Shown here: piece by piece, positions 1-5,557 of the stretch
How positions within the stretch are numbered: position 1 is the stretch's first letter
How the letters are laid out: the number at the start of each line of letters is the position of its first letter
Source of the DNA: Gemmatimonadota bacterium
Lineage (GTDB): Bacteria > Gemmatimonadota > Gemmatimonadetes > Longimicrobiales > Gaopeijiaceae
NCBI GenBank assembly: GCA_030550695.1
Contig: JAUQOX010000194.1
Location: forward strand, 1-5,557
Reading direction: 5' to 3'
DNA length: 5,557 bases
Notes under the pieces: model-generated
What the model saw: only the letters and a program-made list of their open reading frames with translations
What the model was told of the DNA's origin: nothing
Database searches by the model: none
Made by a program: the position numbers and the translations under genes

Positions 1-142
1 CGGCGCGGTACAGCACCTCCCCCCGGGCCAGAGGCCGGTCCGGGAGGCGGTTCAGAAGCCGATGGAGCTTCCGATCCCGGGAAGGAGTGATCCGGAAGGG
101 CACGGGCCTCGCCTTTCCCGCATCCAAGGAGCGTAGTTCCAC
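1..142 (-). CDS. Partial hypothetical protein, N-terminal 47 codons only
   Basis: I do not recognise this product. On the minus strand a frame is open from a GTG at 142-140 to the left edge of the window, with the C-terminal part outside. The visible peptide begins MELRSLDAGKARPVPF and is basic and Arg/Leu-rich (for example RKLHRLLNRLPDRPLARG), with no signal peptide or membrane segment. By hand count about four fifths of third codon positions are G/C against about half of second positions, the pattern of real coding DNA in a GC-rich genome. Upstream of 142 in the same frame the pattern vanishes (second positions are as GC-rich as third), which supports this start. A GGGAG at 152-148 lies 5 bases before the GTG. 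The gene would be divergent from the sirtuin gene. An upstream GTG at 277-275 is possible but would extend through sequence without a coding signature. The plus-strand frames here meet stops at 88-90, 134-136 and 188-190. Confidence 0.42.
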   Translation of the reverse strand, partial: MELRSLDAGKARPVPFRITPSRDRKLHRLLNRLPDRPLARGEVLYRA

Positions 143-150
143 CTGGGCTC

Positions 151-181
151 CCGGATCCGGCAGCCAGGCCGCCGGGCCCGG
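151..181. promoter_or_regulatory. Two CCGGNNCCGG palindromes, possible operator pair
   Basis: CCGGATCCGG at 151-160 and CCGGGCCCGG at 172-181 are both perfect 10-bp palindromes with the same CCGG-NN-CCGG framework. Their centres are 21 bp apart, about two helical turns. They lie in the spacer between the putative minus-strand gene and the sirtuin gene, and the first overlaps the likely ribosome binding site of the minus-strand gene. That placement suits a dimeric regulator of a divergent pair, but GC-rich DNA yields such palindromes by chance and no regulator gene is visible. Confidence 0.22.
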
Positions 182-278
182 GAGACGGTAACCGGCGTGG
201 CCTCCCGGGCCCCTTGCCGGAGTCGGAGCCCGTGGCCCATTCTGCAAGGCACCCGGAGAGGTGGGGGCCCGACTCACA

Positions 279-288
279 AGGTAGGGGG
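279..288 (+). promoter_or_regulatory. Ribosome binding site of the sirtuin gene
   Basis: The purine-rich run AGGTAGGGGG lies about 7 bases before ATG 296. It decides the start against an upstream in-frame GTG at 197, which would add 33 residues with no resemblance to sirtuins. A GTG at 293 directly precedes the ATG, so initiation could be at either codon, a difference of one residue. Confidence 0.6.
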
Positions 289-295
289 AAAGGTG

Positions 296-1075
296 ATGGC
301 GGTGGAAGGCCTCGAGCAAGCCCGGAAGTTGATGGCCGACGCCCGGAAGCTCTGTGTCCTGACGGGGGCAGGGATCAGTGCCGAATCGGGAGTCCCGACT
401 TTCCGGGGGCCGGAGGGTCTTTGGAGGACCTTCCGCCCCGAGGAGTTGGCCACACCCGAGGCCTTCGCCAGAGACCCCCGCCTGGTGTGGGAATGGTACG
501 AATGGCGCAGGGGCGTGATCCGGGGGTGCCGACCCAATGCAGGGCACGAAGCGTTGGCCCGCCTCGCCCTTTCGGGCGGCAAGGAGGTGCGGATCCTGAC
601 GCAGAATGTCGACGGCCTGCACGAGGAGGCGGCCCGGGCGGTCGCCGGGGGGAGGGACCCCTCCCCTGCCCTGCCCTTGGAACTTCACGGCTCGATCTTC
701 CGGGTTCGATGCACCCGTTGCCCCTACCGCAGCACCCATCGGGAACCCTTGGACACCTCCTCGACCGACCTCCTCCCCCGGTGTCCCCGCTGTCGGTCGC
801 TCCTCCGGCCGGACGTGGTCTGGTTCGGAGAACCCTTGGACGACGAGGTCCTCCAGGAGGCCTACGACCTGGCTCGACACGCCGATCTGTGCCTGGTGGT
901 GGGGACGAGCGCCCTGGTGCACCCGGCGGCTTCCCTCCCCCTGGCCACCGTCCGGGGGGGCGGGGCAATCCTGGAAGTCAACACCACCGAAACCCCCTTG
1001 ACGCCCCTGGCCGCCGTCTCCCTCCGGGGGAACGCCGCGGTCTGGCTTCCCCTGTTGCAGGGCGGGGAGACTTGA
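296..1075 (+). CDS. cobB: NAD-dependent protein deacylase, sirtuin (Sir2/CobB) family, class III-like
   Basis: A complete 259-residue sirtuin, normal length for a bacterial CobB core. Sirtuins use NAD+ to remove acyl groups from lysines, giving nicotinamide and O-acyl-ADP-ribose; this one has no export signal and should be cytoplasmic. Visible motifs: the NAD-binding TGAGISAESGVPTFRG at about 23-38, TQNVDGLH at 102-109, the catalytic histidine in LHG (H131), a four-cysteine zinc site (C139, C142, C163, C166), GTS at 203-205 for the adenosine side of NAD, and EVN at 227-229. Y68 and R71 (WYEWRR) match the YxxR pair that binds the acid group of succyl- or malonyl-lysine in SIRT5 and E. coli CobB, so desuccinylase/demalonylase activity is predicted as well as deacetylation. 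That substrate call is inference. A hairpin follows the stop directly, and the next gene is 235 bp away, so the gene is probably transcribed alone. No adjacent acyl-CoA synthetase or acetyltransferase is visible to suggest a dedicated target. Confidence 0.95.
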   Translation: MAVEGLEQARKLMADARKLCVLTGAGISAESGVPTFRGPEGLWRTFRPEELATPEAFARDPRLVWEWYEWRRGVIRGCRPNAGHEALARLALSGGKEVRILTQNVDGLHEEAARAVAGGRDPSPALPLELHGSIFRVRCTRCPYRSTHREPLDTSSTDLLPRCPRCRSLLRPDVVWFGEPLDDEVLQEAYDLARHADLCLVVGTSALVHPAASLPLATVRGGGAILEVNTTETPLTPLAAVSLRGNAAVWLPLLQGGET

Positions 1076-1103
1076 GGGGGAGGGACCTTCCGATCCCTCC
1101 TCC
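1076..1103 (+). terminator. Hairpin just after the sirtuin stop, weak intrinsic terminator candidate
   Basis: Immediately after the TGA, GGGGGAGGGA (1076-1085) can pair with TCCCTCCTCC (1094-1103) over 10 bp with one G-U, around an 8-base loop. The stem is strong and well placed for ending the sirtuin transcript. Only a short GGTTTC follows rather than a true U-tract, so it may act mainly as a 3' stabilising structure. The remaining 207 bp to the next start hold no convincing gene, promoter or RNA. Confidence 0.35.
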
Positions 1104-1310
1104 GGTTTCAGGGGGCCGGAAGAACGAGGGTCGGCGCGGCCGGAGGCCTGCGGCTTGTCGGAGCATGGAGGATGGGGAACTCGCGGGACTTCCGTGGGTT
1201 TTCCTTGTCAGGCCAGGATTCTCCGGCGCGGGTCGGCGGAAGCGCCGGGCCAGGTCGGCATGGCGGCCCACTCCCTCCCCGCGCTCCACCCCCGTTCGGA
1301 CCTTTGCCCC

Positions 1311-3914
1311 ATGAGGCCTCACGCTCTGTCACGCCTTCTTGCCAGGAGGACCGGGCTCCTGGCTGTGGCCTTGGCCGGTCTTTCCCTTGGCTGCGGCGAC
1401 GCCACGTCACCCCCGAAGCCGGTTCGTCTCGTGGTCTCTCCTGCCCAGGTGGAGTTCCAAGCTTTGGGGGAGACCCAGCTCTTCACCGCGCGGCTCGAGG
1501 ACGAGAAGGGTCGGGAGGTGTCGGGTGGTCCCCTCGCCTGGTCCTCCTCCTCTCCGGAGGTGGTGCGGGTGGATCCCTCGGGCTTGGCTACGGCCGTCTC
1601 CAACGGCACGGCCACGATCCGGGCCACGGCCGGCGCCCTTTCGGGGACGGCCACCGTCAGGGTGTTGCAGACGGTCAAGGAGATGGTCAAAACCGCCGGG
1701 GATGGGCAGAGGGGGGCCATGAGCCAGGTCCTGCCTGTTCCGCCCCAGGTGGAACTCCGCGACGCCCGGGGGAACCCGGTGGCCGGTGTTCAGGTCTCCT
1801 TCGTGGTCACGGCCGGCCGAGGCACGGTGGGTGCGGCATCCGTGTTTACCGGTCCCGACGGCCGGGCGTCCACCTCTTGGGCCCTGGGGTGCTCGGACGA
1901 AACCCCCCAGCGCCTGGAAGCCCGGGCAGGGGGCTTGGTCACCCTCTTCACCGCCGAGGCGGATCTGTCCTTGCCGGCCATTTGCAACACCTCCTTGCCC
2001 GATGGACGGGTGAGCCTCCCCTACGGGGCCTCTCTCCAGGTGGCCGGCGGCGATCCCACCTCCATGAGCTGGACGGTGGCCTCCGGTGGCCTTCCCCCGG
2101 GGATCAGCCTTTCCTCCGGGGGCAGGTTGGAGGGGACGCCCACCGAGGAGGGAACCTTCTTTTTCCGGGCCCGGGCCCAGGATGCTGCCGGCCGGCAGGC
2201 TTCGGCGGATTTCGCCCTCCGGGTATGCCCTGCTCCCCTTTCCTTGGCTCCGGGAGAGTGGGTGGCCTTGAACCCTTCGGGGCCCACGGGTTGCGGGTTC
2301 CTTCTCCCGTCGGGGCTCACCGGGACTCGCTACCGATTTGCGGTCCTCTACCCCTCGGCGGTGGAAGACTCCACGGCGGTGCCCAGGGTCACCGTGGTGG
2401 GGACCAGGCAGGTCCTTTCCGCGAGTCCCCAGACCGCGGGTGCCGAACCGGCGGGGGTTCCCTTCGGAAGCTTCGTCCGCCCCCCTGCCCAAGGGGACGG
2501 AAGCAGCCGGATCTCCCCATCGGATCTGGCTGTCGCCCAGGCCACGGAAGCCTTCCACGGGGCCCTTCGAAGGGCCGAGGCGGAGCTCCTCCGCCGCCTG
2601 AGCCCGGGGGCGGGGCCCCTGGCGGACCGGCGAAAGCTCCGGCTGGCCTGGGAAGGAGCCGAGGCGGTGTCCCCCTCCCCCACACCGGCCCCCGACAAAC
2701 TCACCTTCACCCACCCCAGGGATTACAGCCGCTGTGAGGTGGGCAGCACGGTACGGGGGATCAAGCTGGGGGAAAATGACCTGATGGTCTTCTACCAGGA
2801 CAGCGTGCAGTACGCCTCCACCCCCCTCCCGTCGACCCTCACCCAATGGATGCTGGATTACTATCGGGACTTCGGGAAGCCGGTGGTGGACGGCTACTTC
2901 GGGGGAGTTCCCGACGTGAATGGGGACGGTCGGGTCGTGGTACTGATCACGCCGGAGGTTCAGGCCACGGTTGCCGCCTTCGTCTGGAGTGGGGATTTCT
3001 ACTCCAAGAGCCAGTGCCCTGCCTCCAACCAGATGGAGCTGGTGCGGTTCAGCTATTCCGTCATCATGGGGATGGTAGGATCGTCCCCCAATTACCAGGC
3101 TCTCTCCACCCTGGTGCATGAGGTCAAGCACGTCAGCTCGCTCTACGAATCCGTCCGCCGTGGCCGGTTTCAGCCTCTTTGGGTGGAGGAAGGGACGGCC
3201 GAGCTGGCGGGGGAAATGTCCTCCCGGCTGGCGTGGGCCGCGGTGGGGGGCCCGCCGGTGGGCGCCACGGTGCTTCGGAGCCACAAGAACACCCGGGACG
3301 AAACGATCTTCAAAGCCAGCTACGGCGTCCTCCTGCGTTTGGCCCGAACCATCGGGTACCTGGGAAGCCAACCCAACGGGGTGGTGGTGACGCCTGTGGG
3401 AGCGTCCCCGCACCACAACGTGTACGGATCCGGATGGCACTTCCACCGCTGGCTCGGAGACGCTTATGGAGGGGCTGCGGCACCCATGGGAGACTCCGCC
3501 CTGTTCCGTCGTCTGAACGAATGGGTGGCGCCGGTGGGGGTGCAAGGCATCGAAGCGGTGGCCGCCCTCGGGAAGCCCTGGGGGACTCTTTTGGAGGAGT
3601 ACACCGCCGCTATCCTGGGCGTGGGCCAGGGTTTCCCCCCCCTCAGAGGGGGGAGGGCGTTTACGAGTTACGATTTTCCCGACATCACCACCGGCCTCCT
3701 GGTGGGCCAGCGGCCGGGTTATTACCCATGGCCCGTCCACCTCACGGGGGATCAGACCTCGGCCCCCTTCGGAAACTTCACCTATACCGGAGGCATCGGA
3801 GCCGGGGGGGTCCAACCTTTCGACTTCACCTCGGACGCGCCCGCTACCGGTCTCGAGGTCAGGGTGTGGGCCGACCAGGGCCCTCTACGGATCGTGATCC
3901 TTCGTTTGTTCTGA
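1311..3914 (+). CDS. Secreted lipoprotein zinc metallopeptidase with N-terminal Ig-like domains
   Basis: An 867-residue predicted envelope or extracellular protein. The N-terminus has a basic region (R8, R12, R13), a hydrophobic stretch at about 15-26 and Cys28 in LSLGC, a plausible but imperfect lipobox. Next come a Big_2-type Ig-like domain at about 38-118 (ending with NGTATIRATA and GTATVRV), a Big_1/invasin-like domain at about 145-215 (VELRDARGNPVAGVQVSF, PDGRAS), and a putative-Ig (He_PIG-like) domain at about 232-305 (GGLPPGISLSS, LEGTPTEEGTF). A linker domain follows. The catalytic part has a calcium-loop-like DVNGDGRVVVLITPE at 535-549, zinc motif HEVKH at 603-607 and WVEEGTAELAGE at 624-635, where E627 (or E626) is the likely third zinc ligand. 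GSGWHFHRWLGDAYGG at 706-721 is a later conserved-looking helix. This is a gluzincin arrangement, perhaps M30-like; the exact family is uncertain. Six further cysteines (194, 225, 306, 328, 475, 569) could form disulfides after export. The frame is open back to 1155, but ATG 1311 puts the signal peptide at the N-terminus. Its ribosome binding site is poor (GGA at 1298-1300). The GGT-family gene follows after 24 bp. Confidence 0.9.
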   Translation: MRPHALSRLLARRTGLLAVALAGLSLGCGDATSPPKPVRLVVSPAQVEFQALGETQLFTARLEDEKGREVSGGPLAWSSSSPEVVRVDPSGLATAVSNGTATIRATAGALSGTATVRVLQTVKEMVKTAGDGQRGAMSQVLPVPPQVELRDARGNPVAGVQVSFVVTAGRGTVGAASVFTGPDGRASTSWALGCSDETPQRLEARAGGLVTLFTAEADLSLPAICNTSLPDGRVSLPYGASLQVAGGDPTSMSWTVASGGLPPGISLSSGGRLEGTPTEEGTFFFRARAQDAAGRQASADFALRVCPAPLSLAPGEWVALNPSGPTGCGFLLPSGLTGTRYRFAVLYPSAVEDSTAVPRVTVVGTRQVLSASPQTAGAEPAGVPFGSFVRPPAQGDGSSRISPSDLAVAQATEAFHGALRRAEAELLRRLSPGAGPLADRRKLRLAWEGAEAVSPSPTPAPDKLTFTHPRDYSRCEVGSTVRGIKLGENDLMVFYQDSVQYASTPLPSTLTQWMLDYYRDFGKPVVDGYFGGVPDVNGDGRVVVLITPEVQATVAAFVWSGDFYSKSQCPASNQMELVRFSYSVIMGMVGSSPNYQALSTLVHEVKHVSSLYESVRRGRFQPLWVEEGTAELAGEMSSRLAWAAVGGPPVGATVLRSHKNTRDETIFKASYGVLLRLARTIGYLGSQPNGVVVTPVGASPHHNVYGSGWHFHRWLGDAYGGAAAPMGDSALFRRLNEWVAPVGVQGIEAVAALGKPWGTLLEEYTAAILGVGQGFPPLRGGRAFTSYDFPDITTGLLVGQRPGYYPWPVHLTGDQTSAPFGNFTYTGGIGAGGVQPFDFTSDAPATGLEVRVWADQGPLRIVILRLF

Positions 3915-3927
3915 GGCGGTACGAACC

Positions 3928-3932
3928 AGGAG
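3928..3932 (+). promoter_or_regulatory. Ribosome binding site of the GGT-family gene
   Basis: AGGAG lies 6 bases before ATG 3939, inside the 24-bp gap after the protease stop. It is clearly better than the site in front of the protease gene, so in a shared transcript the downstream gene could be translated more efficiently than the upstream one. Confidence 0.7.
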
Positions 3933-3938
3933 ACACCG

Positions 3939-5557
3939 ATGGCTCCAACCTCCGCAGGTCTCCTTGGGAAGCTTCCTAGGGCGGCCCGGCTCCTTCGGGG
4001 GGCCTGCCCCTTCGTGCTCGCACTGGCGGTTGCGGCCTGTGGGGATCGAGGGCCGGGTGGGTTGCTCTATGCTCCGGTGGAGGCCCCTCCCCCGGCGGAG
4101 GGTCGTGGGGGGATGGTGAGCTCGGCCCACCCCTTGGCCACCGAAGCCGGCATCCAGGTCTTGCGTTCGGGTGGAAACGCCTTCGATGCGGCGGTGGCGG
4201 TGGCGGCGGCCTTGGGGGTGGTGGAACCCATGATGTCGGGGGTGGGCGGGTACGGCACCCTTCTGATCTACTCGGCTCGGGAAGGGAGGGTGAGGTTCCT
4301 GAACGCCAGCGGGAGAATTCCCAGGGGCGTGAAGCCCGAGGTCTTCCGAACCTCCTCGCCGGGATTCGAGAAGAACCGCCGGGGTGCCAAGGCGGTATCC
4401 ACCCCGGGCAACGTCAGCGCTTGGGCCGCCCTTTGGGGAACCTACGGGAGCGTTCCCTGGTCCGCCCTCCTGGAGCCTGCGATCCGGCTGGCCGAAGAGG
4501 GTTTCCCGGTTGACGAGCGCCTGAGCGGCCTGATTGCCCAGGCCTGGGACGAGCTCCCCCCCCACGCCCGGGCCTTTTACGGGCCGGAGGGAAGGCCGCT
4601 GGAGCCCGGAGGGCGACTGATCCAGCGGGACCTGGGGCGTACCCTTCGGCTGTTGGCCGACCAGGGACCGGACGTTTTCTACCGAGGAGAGCTCGCCGAC
4701 GCCATCCACGCCGCCATGGTGCAAGAAGGGGGCTTCCTGGCCAAAGACGACCTCGAAAGGCACGAGTCCGAGTGGTGGGACCCCATCGAGATGGAGTATC
4801 GGGGGTACCGGGTGGTGGTCCCGTCACCCCCTGCCAACGCCTTCCCTGCCCTCGTGCGCTTGGGAATTCTCGGGCAGTTCGACCTCCGGAGCCTGCGCCA
4901 CAACTCGCCGGATTATCTGCATCTGTTCGCTGAGGTGACGAAGATGGGCTATTGGGTCCGCCTCCGGTATGCCGGCGATCCGGAGGTAAACCCTCCTCCC
5001 CTGGACACCTTGTTGTCGCCCGCCTACTGGAAGGATCTGGCCCGGCGTGTGAACCGGGAAGAGGCGGTCCCCTTTGCCTTCCCCCGGGCCGGAGATCCGA
5101 CGACTGCCCACACCACCCATTTCGTGGTGGCGGACAGCCAAGGGAACGTGGTGTCCGCAACCCAGACCCTCGGTCAGGCCTTCGGTAGCCGAATCATGCC
5201 CCCGGGTACAGGGATCTGGCTGAACAACTCTTTGGCCTATAGCACCTTCGATCCTCCGGGGAATCCCATGGACGCCCACCCTGGGCGAAGGAAGCTGTCC
5301 GGAGACGTTCCCCTTTTCGTGATGAAGGAGGGGCGTCCCTGGATTGCCCTGGGAACCCCTGGGGGGCACACCATCGACCAGACGGTCCCCCAGATGGTGG
5401 TCAACGTCCTGGACTTCGGCATGAACCTGGCTCAGGCGGTGGCGGCTCCCAGGATCGCCTTCGCCGAGCCGGATATCCTTCTGGTGGAAGAGACTCTTCC
5501 AGCCGAAGTGGTGCGAGCCCTGCGGTTCCGGGGACATGCGGCGGTCCGCATCGAGGC
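3939..5557 (+). CDS. ggt: Gamma-glutamyltranspeptidase-family Ntn hydrolase, predicted lipoprotein; 3' end cut off
   Basis: 539 codons are visible with no in-frame stop; compared with E. coli GGT (about 580 residues) only some 25-40 residues are missing. GGT enzymes are made as proenzymes that cut themselves before a threonine, which becomes the nucleophile of the small subunit. They hydrolyse or transfer gamma-glutamyl groups, for example from glutathione. The N-terminus has a basic region, a hydrophobic segment and the good lipobox VAAC with Cys34, so the enzyme should be lipid-anchored outside the cytoplasm. Family motifs: MVSSAHPLATEAG from 59, GGNAFDAAVA at 78-87, SGVGGYG at 100-106, PGNVSAW from 156, PAIRLAEEGFPV, then HTTHFVVADSQGN, where T392 is the predicted nucleophile (E. 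coli T391) and T410 matches T409; the PGG oxyanion glycines are G475-G476. Several gamma-glutamyl-binding residues differ from E. coli, so the substrate is uncertain and a YwrD-like or acylase-like role is possible. It lies 24 bp after the protease gene, probably in one operon. Confidence 0.94.
   Translation, partial: MAPTSAGLLGKLPRAARLLRGACPFVLALAVAACGDRGPGGLLYAPVEAPPPAEGRGGMVSSAHPLATEAGIQVLRSGGNAFDAAVAVAAALGVVEPMMSGVGGYGTLLIYSAREGRVRFLNASGRIPRGVKPEVFRTSSPGFEKNRRGAKAVSTPGNVSAWAALWGTYGSVPWSALLEPAIRLAEEGFPVDERLSGLIAQAWDELPPHARAFYGPEGRPLEPGGRLIQRDLGRTLRLLADQGPDVFYRGELADAIHAAMVQEGGFLAKDDLERHESEWWDPIEMEYRGYRVVVPSPPANAFPALVRLGILGQFDLRSLRHNSPDYLHLFAEVTKMGYWVRLRYAGDPEVNPPPLDTLLSPAYWKDLARRVNREEAVPFAFPRAGDPTTAHTTHFVVADSQGNVVSATQTLGQAFGSRIMPPGTGIWLNNSLAYSTFDPPGNPMDAHPGRRKLSGDVPLFVMKEGRPWIALGTPGGHTIDQTVPQMVVNVLDFGMNLAQAVAAPRIAFAEPDILLVEETLPAEVVRALRFRGHAAVRIE

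Noticed and set aside
214..243. TTGCCG (214-219) with CATTCT (238-243), a possible sigma-70 promoter for the sirtuin gene
   Set aside because: The spacing of 18 is acceptable, but matches to consensus are poor (4/6 and 3/6) and expected by chance.
197..295. N-terminal extension of the sirtuin from GTG 197
   Set aside because: The added residues are low-complexity and unlike sirtuins, and a strong ribosome binding site directly precedes 293/296.
742..842. A repeated 12-mer GAACCCTTGGAC within the sirtuin gene
   Set aside because: Two copies fall in different parts of the zinc-ribbon region and encode different-frame or coincidental residues; no wider repeat unit is present.
1317..1365. Possible Tat signal because of the Arg12-Arg13 pair in the protease precursor
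   Set aside because: The S/T-R-R-x-F-L-K consensus is not met; a basic n-region before a lipoprotein signal explains the pair.
1172..2737. A 521-codon plus-strand frame overlapping the protease N-terminal half
   Set aside because: Composition is dominated by Gly, Pro and Arg with no recognisable motif, a shadow of the real frame.
1407..3815. An 802-codon open frame on the minus strand, antisense to the protease
   Set aside because: It is the mirror of a GC-rich coding region, where stops are rare. The peptide is low-complexity Gly/Arg/Pro/His-rich without domain-like segments, while the plus strand shows clear domains.
3885..4763. A 292-codon minus-strand frame opposite the GGT-family gene
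   Set aside because: The plus strand carries unmistakable GGT motifs across the same region, and the antisense peptide has no family features.

Overview
The window is GC-rich bacterial chromosome (roughly two-thirds G+C by eye). It looks most like Gemmatimonadota or a neighbouring soil/thermal phylum. The main reason is the central gene: a lipoprotein with a Big_2 Ig-like repeat, further Ig-like domains, a DxNxDGRVxVL loop and an HExxH...WxxEG metallopeptidase core, an architecture I associate with that phylum. The phylum call is inference. I saw no tRNA, rRNA, CRISPR array, insertion sequence or integrase.

Layout. Positions 1-142 (minus strand) appear to hold the 5' end of a gene that runs off the left edge; its product is unrecognised. 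Positions 143-295 form a short divergent spacer with two perfect CCGGNNCCGG palindromes whose centres are 21 bp apart. Positions 296-1075 (plus) encode a complete sirtuin, an NAD-dependent lysine deacylase with the YxxR signature of class III (CobB/SIRT5-type) enzymes. A GC-rich hairpin follows its stop codon and may be a weak terminator. Positions 1104-1310 show no convincing gene. Positions 1311-3914 (plus) encode an 867-residue predicted secreted lipoprotein metalloprotease. After only 24 bp, with a good ribosome binding site, position 3939 starts a gamma-glutamyltranspeptidase-family Ntn hydrolase, also a predicted lipoprotein, which runs off the right edge close to its natural end.

How the genes fit together. 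The protease and the GGT-family enzyme are adjacent, co-oriented and closely spaced, and both carry export signals ending in a cysteine. The simplest reading is a two-gene envelope unit for breaking down proteins or peptides outside the cytoplasm. The sirtuin is cytoplasmic, is separated from them by 235 bp and a hairpin, and is probably a separate transcription unit. The most unusual point is that the GGT homologue keeps the catalytic threonine and autoprocessing site but, in a by-eye alignment, has lost most residues that bind the gamma-glutamyl group in E. coli GGT. Its real substrate may therefore be something else.
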